DNA from: Rhodospirillales bacterium
GTDB taxonomy: Bacteria > Pseudomonadota > Alphaproteobacteria > JAJFIK01
Reading direction: 5' to 3'
Assembly: GCA_021775005.1 (NCBI GenBank)
Contig: JAJFIK010000078.1
Span: 1 to 64,000, forward strand
DNA length: 64,000 nt
The notes below the pieces were generated by a model. That model had not been told where the DNA came from. It did not search any database and saw nothing but the letters and a program-made list of their open reading frames with translations. Below, piece after piece: positions 27,296 to 34,152 of the stretch. Position numbers and translations under genes: made by a program. Every line of letters begins with the position of its first letter. Position 1 is the first letter of the stretch.

Positions 27296-27330
27296 CCAGA
27301 CTCGAGTCTGGTTAAGAGATCGTTAACCAG
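27296..27330 (+). promoter_or_regulatory. CtrA-type box within overlapping palindromes
   Basis: TTAA (27312-27315), N7, TTAAC (27323-27327) is an exact match to the CtrA full-site consensus TTAA-N7-TTAAC. It lies 60-75 bases before the GTG start of the sensor kinase gene. The 16-bp perfect palindrome CCAGACTCGAGTCTGG (27296-27311) sits immediately upstream. CTGGTTAA/TTAACCAG (27308-27315 with 27323-27330) forms a second inverted repeat sharing its end. Confidence 0.6.
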
Positions 27331-27387
27331 CACATCGGACCGTAACGCCTCGTGAGCGCCAAACTCACGGGACCGGGGAGTTGTTGA

Positions 27388-28833
27388 GTGAAGACCGAAG
27401 CGATAAGCACGGCGCGTGAGCCTGCGGCAGCAGCACCAAATGCTGCGCCGCGACCGCGTTTGGGCGCTCAGCTTTCCCGGCAAGAGGTCGCCCTCTTGGC
27501 CTGGGCGCTTTCGTTCGCCTTGCTTGCGGTGGCCATCAGCCTCCTTGCCCGGTCCGGCCCCGTTAGCGGGGTTGATCTTCTCGGGCTCGGCCTTTCGGTT
27601 TTTCTGCTGGGGTCCGGTTCAGGTGCCTGCGCTGTGATTGCATTGCGGCTGATCCCCAAAGTGAAGGTCAATCGCGTCACCGAGCTGGGCCACTTTGAAG
27701 AAATCTTTGAGGCCTCCCCCAATGGCATCGCCATCTGGGATCAGCACGGCCATCTGATACGCGCCAACCCGCGATATGCCACAATGTTGGGCATTGAGAA
27801 TCGGGACATCCTCAACGGCGCGCCGCGATCTATGATTGAAGGGGCGAACGGCATTCCCCTTACAGATATTTTCGCCAGCAAGGACCGCGCGCTGCGCATT
27901 GGGGAGCGAATTTTGTTCCCCATCAGGCGTCCGCTGGCCTCTGGCGAGATGATTGAAACACTGCTGGATGTCACCGCCCTGAAGCAGCGGGAGCAAGCCA
28001 TCATTCGGTATGAAGGCGAAATTAAATCTTTGGTCAAAGAGTTCGCCGGCATCCGCAGCGAAGCTGCGTCCCTGCAGGAGGTGATCGAAGGCCTTGAAAT
28101 TTCCCTCAAGGATGAGCGCAAACGTGCTGACACAGCCATGCGCGCGCGCACCGAATTCCTCTCGCATATGAGCCATGAGCTGCGCACGCCCCTGAACGCC
28201 ATCATCGGTTTTGCCGACATGATCCGCAGTCAGGTGTTTGGACCCTTGGGTCACGACAAATACGAAGAATATGCAGGAGACATTTTTGACAGCGGCGAGC
28301 AGTTGCTGCGGCATATTGCTGACATTCTGGACGTCTCACAGATGCAAGCCGGCGAGCTTCACCTGGATCGGCAAAAGATTGATCTGGAACTTATTATCGA
28401 CGCGGTGCTCGACAATGTGCGCTCTGATTTGACGGCAAATCAAATCACCCTGTTGCAAGACATCAATCACCTGCCCATGGCGTTTGCAGACCCCATGGCG
28501 GTGCGCCAGATTCTCACTCATATGCTCTCGAACGCCATCAAGCACACGCCGCCACGCGGGCGCATTGCCATCAAGGGCGAGAGCGACCTGAACAATATAT
28601 CGATCATTATTGATGACACAGGCAGCGGCATTTCCGCTGACCTCAGGGAGACCCTGGATCAACCCTTTACCCAAGTGGGCGGCGACCCATCGATTACGCG
28701 GGAAGGCGCTGAGGGATTGGGCATTGGTATTGCGGTAAGCACCTCCCTGGCACGTATCAATGGCGGCTGCCTGACCATCGACAGTGAACCAGGATACGGC
28801 ACCACGGTTCGTCTATCGCTCCCGCGCCGCTAA
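27388..28833 (+). CDS. PAS-domain sensor histidine kinase, PleC/DivJ-like
   Basis: This 481-residue inner-membrane histidine kinase has two membrane spans at about residues 34-54 and 63-86. A PAS domain covers about 100-195 (EEIFEASPNGIAIWDQHGHLIRANPRY) and a coiled coil about 200-255. The HisKA helix carries the phospho-accepting His263 in FLSHMSHELRTPLNAIIGF. An HATPase domain follows, with SNAIKHTP (N box), DDTGSGIS (G1) and GLGIGIAVSTSLA (G2). The sequence after the H box (FGPLGHDKYEEYAGDIFDSG) is typical of alphaproteobacterial PleC/DivJ/PdhS kinases that act on DivK/PleD-type receivers. That partner assignment is inference. The GTG start follows GGGGAG. An exact CtrA box lies upstream. 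Confidence 0.88.
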   Translation: MKTEAISTAREPAAAAPNAAPRPRLGAQLSRQEVALLAWALSFALLAVAISLLARSGPVSGVDLLGLGLSVFLLGSGSGACAVIALRLIPKVKVNRVTELGHFEEIFEASPNGIAIWDQHGHLIRANPRYATMLGIENRDILNGAPRSMIEGANGIPLTDIFASKDRALRIGERILFPIRRPLASGEMIETLLDVTALKQREQAIIRYEGEIKSLVKEFAGIRSEAASLQEVIEGLEISLKDERKRADTAMRARTEFLSHMSHELRTPLNAIIGFADMIRSQVFGPLGHDKYEEYAGDIFDSGEQLLRHIADILDVSQMQAGELHLDRQKIDLELIIDAVLDNVRSDLTANQITLLQDINHLPMAFADPMAVRQILTHMLSNAIKHTPPRGRIAIKGESDLNNISIIIDDTGSGISADLRETLDQPFTQVGGDPSITREGAEGLGIGIAVSTSLARINGGCLTIDSEPGYGTTVRLSLPRR

Positions 28834-28852
28834 CACCCTGTTCAACACGACC

Positions 28853-29464
28853 TTAGTCCCGGTCGCGATCTCCATCCCCATAGGGCCGTTGCCGATCTTC
28901 GCGGCTTTCCTCTCGCTGCTCGCGACGGCGATGACTGCGACGATGGAAATCCGGAACACGCTCGCGCAGCTGTTCGTTCATGACGGCGCGTTCTTCAGGG
29001 GTCAGATCGGCAATGAGGGCGGCCATGGTTTCATGGATCGTGAGCGACAGCGCCGCATCCGCCTGCCGCGACAATGCAAAGGCGTCTTCCAGCGCCACCG
29101 CATCAAATGGTGTCGCTCGCATCACTTCTAATGAGGCAATACGTGCTTCCCCGGATGCACGCATCATTTGCCTGATCACCGGACCTTGTTCATCAAGGAC
29201 CGCTATGGCGTCAGCCCGTGCGCTGTCTGGCAGCACCCGAACAAGATCGCGCGGGTCAAACATTTCGCCGGGGCGACCGGGGCCATATTCGCTGTCACGA
29301 TCAATCCCGCCATGGGCACTGACGCGATCAAGCCATCTGTCCGAGCTCGCGCGCGCCCCAACCACCGCGCCAATAAAAAACGCATTGAGAGCCAAGGAGA
29401 GCACCAGACCGAAAATGAGCCAAATGCCGGTACCGCCGGAAGGAGTGCTTTGCTGATCGCTCAT
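28853..29464 (-). CDS. Periplasmic heavy-metal sensor/resistance family protein (CnrX/Metal_resist-like)
   Basis: This 203-residue protein has an N-terminal membrane anchor (about residues 15-37), a helical periplasmic domain, and a charged Arg/Glu/His-rich tail. The helical hairpin with TIHETMAALIADLTPEERAVMNEQLRERV resembles the LTPEQR segment of CnrX, CpxP and ZraP-like periplasmic sensors. It would sense metals or envelope stress and pass the signal to the one-span protein encoded just upstream. Clear metal ligands cannot be assigned. ATG 29464 overlaps the upstream stop by 4 bases (ATGA). It is the last gene of the four-gene leftward operon. Confidence 0.68.
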   Translation of the reverse strand: MSDQQSTPSGGTGIWLIFGLVLSLALNAFFIGAVVGARASSDRWLDRVSAHGGIDRDSEYGPGRPGEMFDPRDLVRVLPDSARADAIAVLDEQGPVIRQMMRASGEARIASLEVMRATPFDAVALEDAFALSRQADAALSLTIHETMAALIADLTPEERAVMNEQLRERVPDFHRRSHRRREQREESREDRQRPYGDGDRDRD

Positions 29465-29970
29465 TGCACATCTCCCAAGTCCCAATCATCGATCTCAGGC
29501 GAGCCAAAGTAATAGGCAAACAAGTCCTCGTTTTGAGATTCTGCGTCCGTTGAGACGTTGGCGCCACTGAACCCGAAAAAGAACCCTACCATCAAGGAGG
29601 CGAGAAGAAGCCCTGCGGGCCGCGCGATTCCCGTCTGCGGCCAAAGAAATGCCAACACATCCGCGATCCGGTTTCGGATTGTTCGCTGATCTGACGCGAC
29701 TTGAGCTGACCTCGTTTGCGGGCGCGGTGCGGTGTCCAAAACATGACCCAGGAGTGCCGCACTTGCGTCGGCGGTTGGCGCTGCATCAAGCATGTCGTCA
29801 AGCAGCCGCGCCTGCGCAACATATTGCGCCGCTTCAGGGGAGTTGGCCACAAAGGCTTCGCCACGATCACGCTCAGCGCTTGGCCAGCGCTCTGGATTGG
29901 CACCATATGCCTCTATGATCGCTTGAAAACGATCCATCGTCATCCCCCCGGATGTCATATCGTTCGTCAT
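29461..29970 (-). CDS. One-span membrane protein, putative anti-sigma factor
   Basis: This 169-residue protein has a cytoplasmic N-terminal part, one membrane span at about residues 118-136 (GLLLASLMVGFFFGF) and a short acidic periplasmic tail. I recognise no strict anti-sigma motif. The N-terminal segment MDRFQAIIEAYGANPERWP followed by AE.. helices is common in small alphaproteobacterial proteins encoded after ECF sigma genes. It overlaps the sigma gene by 4 bases at its start and the CnrX-like gene by 4 bases at its end. That position is why I call it an anti-sigma candidate, comparable with CnrY. Confidence 0.6.
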   Translation of the reverse strand: MTNDMTSGGMTMDRFQAIIEAYGANPERWPSAERDRGEAFVANSPEAAQYVAQARLLDDMLDAAPTADASAALLGHVLDTAPRPQTRSAQVASDQRTIRNRIADVLAFLWPQTGIARPAGLLLASLMVGFFFGFSGANVSTDAESQNEDLFAYYFGSPEIDDWDLGDVQ

Positions 29971-30629
29971 TGCCCTATTCCTAATAATTCGCCCGCCTGT
30001 GGGCGTAGTAAGTCCTTTAATTTGCGCCGACCACGGGCCAGCAAAGATTCCAACGCTTCAACACTTATTTCCATCACTGCTGCCGCCTCGATATTCGAGA
30101 GCTCCTGTGTATGGCACAGGGTAATGGCGATTCTTTGCCGCACCGGCAAACGCGCTATCGCCTCATTTACACGAGCGGCAAGTTCCTTTTCATGCAGCGC
30201 CTCACCGGGGCCTGCTGCATCATCTTCCAACTCAGGAAAATCATCGCCTAGAACTTCGCGCTTTTTTCGCATGCGGTCATAGCAAAGATTAAGCGTAACG
30301 CGATGCATCCAGGTGGCGAACTGGGCCCGGCCGGGCTCCCACGTCGGGGCTTGTTTCCAAACCCTGAGGAAGACCTCTTGTGCAACCTCTTCGGCGTCAG
30401 CCTGATTGCGCAAAACGCGGTTCGCCAGGCCCACTGTGCGACCCAAGTGGCGGTCCACAAAGGTGCGGATAGCAAAGCTGTCACCGCGCGCGATCTCAAC
30501 CAGAAGCGCAATATCCGGATCGTCACCAGAGGATTCCGGCGATGGTGTGGCCCGCACGACGGTGCCTCCGTTTGTGTTCTGCCCTGTGAGAGATCGTCTC
30601 ACAGAATGCCGCCGGTTGACCACACCCAT
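29967..30629 (-). CDS. ECF-family RNA polymerase sigma factor
   Basis: This 220-residue sigma-70 family protein has region 2 at about residues 50-115 (FVDRHLGRTVGLANRVLRN, DAEEVAQEVFLRVWKQ, ATWMHRVTLNLCYDRMRKK) and region 4 at about 150-205 (RLPVRQRIAITLCHTQELSNIEAAAVM, SLLARGRRKLKDLL). An acidic linker separates the two and there is no region 3, as in the extracytoplasmic-function group. It begins 26 bases after the EF-hand gene stop and overlaps the next gene by 4 bases. Its target promoters are unknown. The operon probably activates itself, as related systems do. The first 40 residues are not conserved sigma sequence, so a later start is possible. Confidence 0.9.
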   Translation of the reverse strand: MGVVNRRHSVRRSLTGQNTNGGTVVRATPSPESSGDDPDIALLVEIARGDSFAIRTFVDRHLGRTVGLANRVLRNQADAEEVAQEVFLRVWKQAPTWEPGRAQFATWMHRVTLNLCYDRMRKKREVLGDDFPELEDDAAGPGEALHEKELAARVNEAIARLPVRQRIAITLCHTQELSNIEAAAVMEISVEALESLLARGRRKLKDLLRPQAGELLGIGQ

Positions 30630-30655
30630 CCGATAACGCGCGCCCCTCGAAGAAA

Positions 30656-31177
30656 TTAGCCGTCGTCGCCGTCAGGCCCGTGACCGCGCTGATGACGCCC
30701 ACGTTCGCCGCGACCTTCGTGCCTCATGCGACCGACAATTTCCATTTCTGTCTGGGTCACGACACCGTTTTCATCCAAGTCCGCACCTTCAAACCGGTTC
30801 ATGGCCATGGTTGAAAACTCATTCTCGTCGATGACGCCATTGTCGTTTTCATCGGCATGGTCAAATCGAGGGCTTCCTTCACGGCTTTCCCGTCGCTCGC
30901 TGCGCCTTGCCTCATGGCGTTCGCGGCGCGCCTGATGACGCGCGTCATGGAAGGCTCGGGCTTCGTCTTCGCTGAGCGTGCCATTGCCGTCAACATCCGC
31001 GTCGTCAAACGCATTTGCCGATTGCGCCTCGGCTTCCGATTGGGTGATTTGGCCGTCGCCATCGGCATCGAGTTCGTTGAAGCGCTCGGCGGCAAAGTCG
31101 CCTGGCTCGGCCCATGCCACACTTGCAGCAACGGTGCCAGCCATGAGGACGCCCAAAAGGGGTGATGTAATTTTCAT
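30656..31177 (-). CDS. Secreted EF-hand calcium-binding protein
   Basis: This 173-residue protein begins with a signal peptide (MKITSPLLGVLMAGTVAASVAWA). Four EF-hand loops follow: DADGDGQITQSE, DVDGNGTLSEDE, DENDNGVIDENE and DLDENGVVTQTE. An Arg/His/Glu-rich linker separates the second and third loops, and the tail is His- and Gly-rich. It should bind calcium, or perhaps other divalent metals, in the periplasm. ATG 31177 has GGAG 6 bases before it; the upstream ATG adds nine residues that would spoil the signal peptide. It leads the ECF sigma operon and may be its sensor or one of its targets. Confidence 0.85.
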   Translation of the reverse strand: MKITSPLLGVLMAGTVAASVAWAEPGDFAAERFNELDADGDGQITQSEAEAQSANAFDDADVDGNGTLSEDEARAFHDARHQARRERHEARRSERRESREGSPRFDHADENDNGVIDENEFSTMAMNRFEGADLDENGVVTQTEMEIVGRMRHEGRGERGRHQRGHGPDGDDG

Positions 31178-31218
31178 TGTTGTCTCCAGTTTTTCTAAAA
31201 CCATCTGGGCCCCCCAAG

Positions 31219-31474
31219 ACCCGTACAGATAGTCAAACGGGTTAGGCCGGAAAGTCCGTCGATCCGATTCTACTCGTGAAATCAGAGGGATGGGCGTTTC
31301 CTGCCTTAACCGGACCGGGAAGCGAGCCGATCAAGGTACGCGGGGTCATAAGGCCGGGCCATGCCCCAGCGGAAACGCCCATCCAAGAGCGGCAAGCTCA
31401 GCGTCTTGGTCACGGCATCGGGAGGGGAAGGGCGACGCCGAGAGTAACGGACTGAGGGGATTTGCTTGCCGCTC
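31219..31474. other. Strongly folded non-coding block, candidate structured RNA or mobile-element remnant
   Basis: The 336 bases between the EF-hand gene and the GcvT-like gene carry no convincing gene. They carry stacked inverted repeats instead. One is ACCCGT/ACGGGT (31219-31224 with 31237-31242). The 14-bp perfect stem GGATGGGCGTTTCC/GGAAACGCCCATCC pairs 31288-31301 with 31371-31384. The 11-bp perfect stem GAGCGGCAAGC/GCTTGCCGCTC pairs 31387-31397 with 31464-31474, with CTCAG/CTGAG nested inside. Two back-to-back hairpin domains of about 90-100 nt result. A 78-codon frame on the plus strand (31290-31526) follows the fold and shows no protein-like features. I could not match it to 6S, SRP, tmRNA or RNase P RNA by eye. 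Confidence 0.55.
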
Positions 31475-31513
31475 AGAAGATCAAACGGCGGCGCAGATCA
31501 AAATCCGTCGCCC

Positions 31514-32590
31514 TCAACGCAAATAATTTATCTCTGGTGTAATGATGCCATTGCTCAATTCCAATTTGACCGGCGCGGTTACCCCAGAGCGATCAATCAA
31601 GGCAAGACCGCGCGCAATGGCGTGTTCCGGCGCGGCATAAGATGACGTGACCGTGCCGACCTTCTTTCCCCCGCTGCTAAGGCGCGCTGCGGTTAAATCA
31701 AAGGCTTGCGGAATTGAAATTTGCGCGAAAGCGCGACCACCGGGGGATGCCCGCAGCGCCGTTGCGCCGGAAAACGGGCGACCATCTAGCTCAACCAAAT
31801 GTGCCCAGCCCAGCTCAGCAGGAAAGGCGCACTCGTCTCGACGACGGGCAATTGTTGCCGGTACAAAGTCCTGGCCTGCGCGGGCTATGCCTTGATCGAT
31901 GCGATGGCGCTCCTGCGCGGCCATACCAACAGCGACCAGCCCCAACGCAGTACCTTGTTTGGCAAATCTGTTCCAAAGCAGGCCTGCATCTTCGGCCCCC
32001 ACCTGCACAAGGGTAAGCCGATCGGCGGGCAGGTCGATCAAAGTGATATCAATGCCGCGCGCGGAAAGACGCTGCACAAAGCCATCCTGCCCGATGGGGG
32101 CGTTAAGGCCGGTGGCGTTCAGAACCTCAGCTCGTGCTGGCCCGCCCACGCCAATCATGGCATCGGCGCCGGGCACAACAGAAACATCTCTGCCGGCGTC
32201 CATATCCGTGAGGCGGGCTCCCACCACCTCGTTGGCGATGACAATAAATTCCTCTTCGCCAGTGCGCGCGATGATGCATTTATCGATGACATAGCCGCTG
32301 GCCACACACATGAGCGCTTCGCGGGTCTCCCCTTGGCTGAGGTCGGATACCCGTCGCGTGAGAAGGCGGTCGAGATGATCGCCTGCGTCCGACCCCGCAA
32401 CGGTCACAGATGGTTGCGGCGATAGGTCTGCCAATCCGGCCGTGCGCACAATGGCGCGCGCTTCTGCTGCAACATCGCCGAATGCAGTTGGAACCGTAAA
32501 GCCGTTCCAAGCTTGCCACTGGTTAGTGCGAGATTGCTCGGCAGTTCGCTCATGTAGCGGCGTGGGGAGCTGAATGATGGCGCGGGTCAT
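31514..32590 (-). CDS. GcvT-like aminomethyltransferase/folate-binding protein
   Basis: This 358-residue protein has the GcvT/YgfZ fold with N- and C-terminal GCV_T domains. It shows DHLDRLLTRRVSDLSQGETRE, then GYVIDKCIIARTGEEEFIVIAN, and later GTALGLVAVGMAAQERHRIDQGI. T-protein usually has Asp-Asp in GxIxDD; here it is Asp-Lys. Folate binding and one-carbon transfer are expected but not certain. Its start overlaps the upstream FAD oxidoreductase by 4 bases, the third member of an overlapped three-gene operon. The partners suggest oxidative demethylation with capture of the one-carbon unit. Confidence 0.82.
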   Translation of the reverse strand: MTRAIIQLPTPLHERTAEQSRTNQWQAWNGFTVPTAFGDVAAEARAIVRTAGLADLSPQPSVTVAGSDAGDHLDRLLTRRVSDLSQGETREALMCVASGYVIDKCIIARTGEEEFIVIANEVVGARLTDMDAGRDVSVVPGADAMIGVGGPARAEVLNATGLNAPIGQDGFVQRLSARGIDITLIDLPADRLTLVQVGAEDAGLLWNRFAKQGTALGLVAVGMAAQERHRIDQGIARAGQDFVPATIARRRDECAFPAELGWAHLVELDGRPFSGATALRASPGGRAFAQISIPQAFDLTAARLSSGGKKVGTVTSSYAAPEHAIARGLALIDRSGVTAPVKLELSNGIITPEINYLR

Positions 32591-34152
32591 GAGGCAGCCA
32601 CATCTTCCAGCACGGCCTCAGCGCACAAAAGACCTGGGAGCCCGGATATCCCGCCGCCGGAGTGCGCACCGGCGCTGGCAAAATAAAGCCCCCCAAGGAA
32701 AACATCCCCTGCCCGCGCGCGGGCCTGAGGCCGCAGCGATGCCAACTGATCAAAGGAAAGATTTGCGTGGTGCCAATGCCCGCCCGGTGCACCGTATTGC
32801 CCCTCAATGTCTTTGGGGGAGAGAAATTCGGCGTGCTTCACCAAATCGGCGAGACCCGGCGCGTAATATCCAAGCGCCGCAACAAGCCGATCACGATAGT
32901 CATCCTGGCATCTCATCCATCCGCCTTCAGGCTCATAGGGCACATGCATCACATTGGCGCAGAGAATGTGATGGCCCTTTGGCGCCAGCGACGCATCATG
33001 GGTCGTGGGAATGGTAATTTCAAAAGCCGGGTCGCGCGGCAGATGCCCCACGCTCGCTTCAGCGAAACTATGCTGCAGATGATCAATAGAGGGCGCGATG
33101 ACCAAGCGACCCTTGAGGAGGGTTTGATCCTGCAGACCGCGAAATTCAGGAACGCCGCTCAGCGCCAGATTGAGTTTACCCACCGTGCCGTTCACCGCGC
33201 GCTGACGAAGGTCAGCCACAAGGTCCGGCTCCAAGTGCTCATTGCCCACCAGCTTGGTCAGTGCTTGAGCGGGCGCCAAAGCAGCAATGGTGGCGCGCGC
33301 GCCCCACTCTTCGCCAGCACTGGTTTGCACACCGCGCACTACACCATCGTGCACAAGGATCTTTTCCACTTTGGTATCTAGCAATATTTCTGCGCCGGCA
33401 TTTTGTGCAGCTGCCACCAGCGCTGTGGCGATGGTCCCGATCCCGCCCTGGGGATGGCCAAGGGCCATGGGAACTCCTGACACTTCGCCCGCTGCGCGCA
33501 GCGCCAAGGCGGCAATCGCTGCCTCCTCAAAGGGCCCCGCCCCGCCCAGACCTGCTTCCAGGGCACAGGCCCCGCGCAAGAGATCCGTATCAAATCGGTC
33601 ATTGAGCATGTCGGCGGCACTGGAGAACAAAGCCGCAGAGGCGCGCTCAGCCGTTCCGGCGTCAAGGCCATTGAGAAGTCGCGCTACTTCTTCCTCCCAC
33701 TTGCCATTTTGTGCGGGAACTTCTGAGAGCGCGCGGGCAAATCGCCCCAACGCGCCAAGGTCTTTGAGATATGTTTCATAGGCTTTGCCATCTTGCGCAG
33801 AAAATCCTGCAAGGGCGGCGCGCGATGCCCATTTGTCGAGCGAGAGCGGCAGCACCTCCCCTTCATTGCCAATCGCTGTGGTGGACATGCGGCGCTGGGT
33901 CAGTCGCAAACCGTGACGGTAAAGCCCCAAATCACGAATGATGCGGGGGTGAAGCCCTGGATAAACATGCGCGCAGCGCGAAACATGGTAGCCCGGCCAA
34001 ATTTCTTCAGTAGAGGTCATGCCCCCTAAAACGTCGCGCGCTTCCAGCAGCAATACTTTTTGCTTGGCGCGCGCAAGATATGCGGCGGTGACAAGACCGT
34101 TGTGCCCACCGCCGATGATAATGGCATCATAGGTGACATTGGGCCCGCTCAT
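32587..34152 (-). CDS. Phytoene-desaturase-like FAD-dependent oxidoreductase (PYROXD2/CrtI family)
   Basis: This 521-residue flavoprotein starts with the dinucleotide-binding motif IIIGGGHNGLVTAAYLARA followed by LLLEARDVLGG. It ends with LGGLYFASAGAHSGGGISGLPG, the C-terminal FAD-binding block of the CrtI/amine-oxidase superfamily. The middle resembles the NAD(P)/FAD oxidoreductases related to PYROXD2 more than true carotenoid desaturases, and no other carotenoid genes are present. The substrate is unknown. It overlaps the gene upstream and the gene downstream by 4 bases each. Confidence 0.85.
   Translation of the reverse strand: MSGPNVTYDAIIIGGGHNGLVTAAYLARAKQKVLLLEARDVLGGMTSTEEIWPGYHVSRCAHVYPGLHPRIIRDLGLYRHGLRLTQRRMSTTAIGNEGEVLPLSLDKWASRAALAGFSAQDGKAYETYLKDLGALGRFARALSEVPAQNGKWEEEVARLLNGLDAGTAERASAALFSSAADMLNDRFDTDLLRGACALEAGLGGAGPFEEAAIAALALRAAGEVSGVPMALGHPQGGIGTIATALVAAAQNAGAEILLDTKVEKILVHDGVVRGVQTSAGEEWGARATIAALAPAQALTKLVGNEHLEPDLVADLRQRAVNGTVGKLNLALSGVPEFRGLQDQTLLKGRLVIAPSIDHLQHSFAEASVGHLPRDPAFEITIPTTHDASLAPKGHHILCANVMHVPYEPEGGWMRCQDDYRDRLVAALGYYAPGLADLVKHAEFLSPKDIEGQYGAPGGHWHHANLSFDQLASLRPQARARAGDVFLGGLYFASAGAHSGGGISGLPGLLCAEAVLEDVAAS

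Noticed and set aside
31178-31260. Possible ECF-type promoter (AAC...CGG) before the EF-hand gene
   Set aside because: The match is only to short, degenerate hexamers and cannot be separated from chance without knowing the sigma factor's consensus.
31290-31526. 78-codon plus-strand frame in the folded non-coding block
   Set aside because: It has no convincing ribosome site, no hydrophobic core or known motif, and its bases are explained by the two perfect RNA-like stems.
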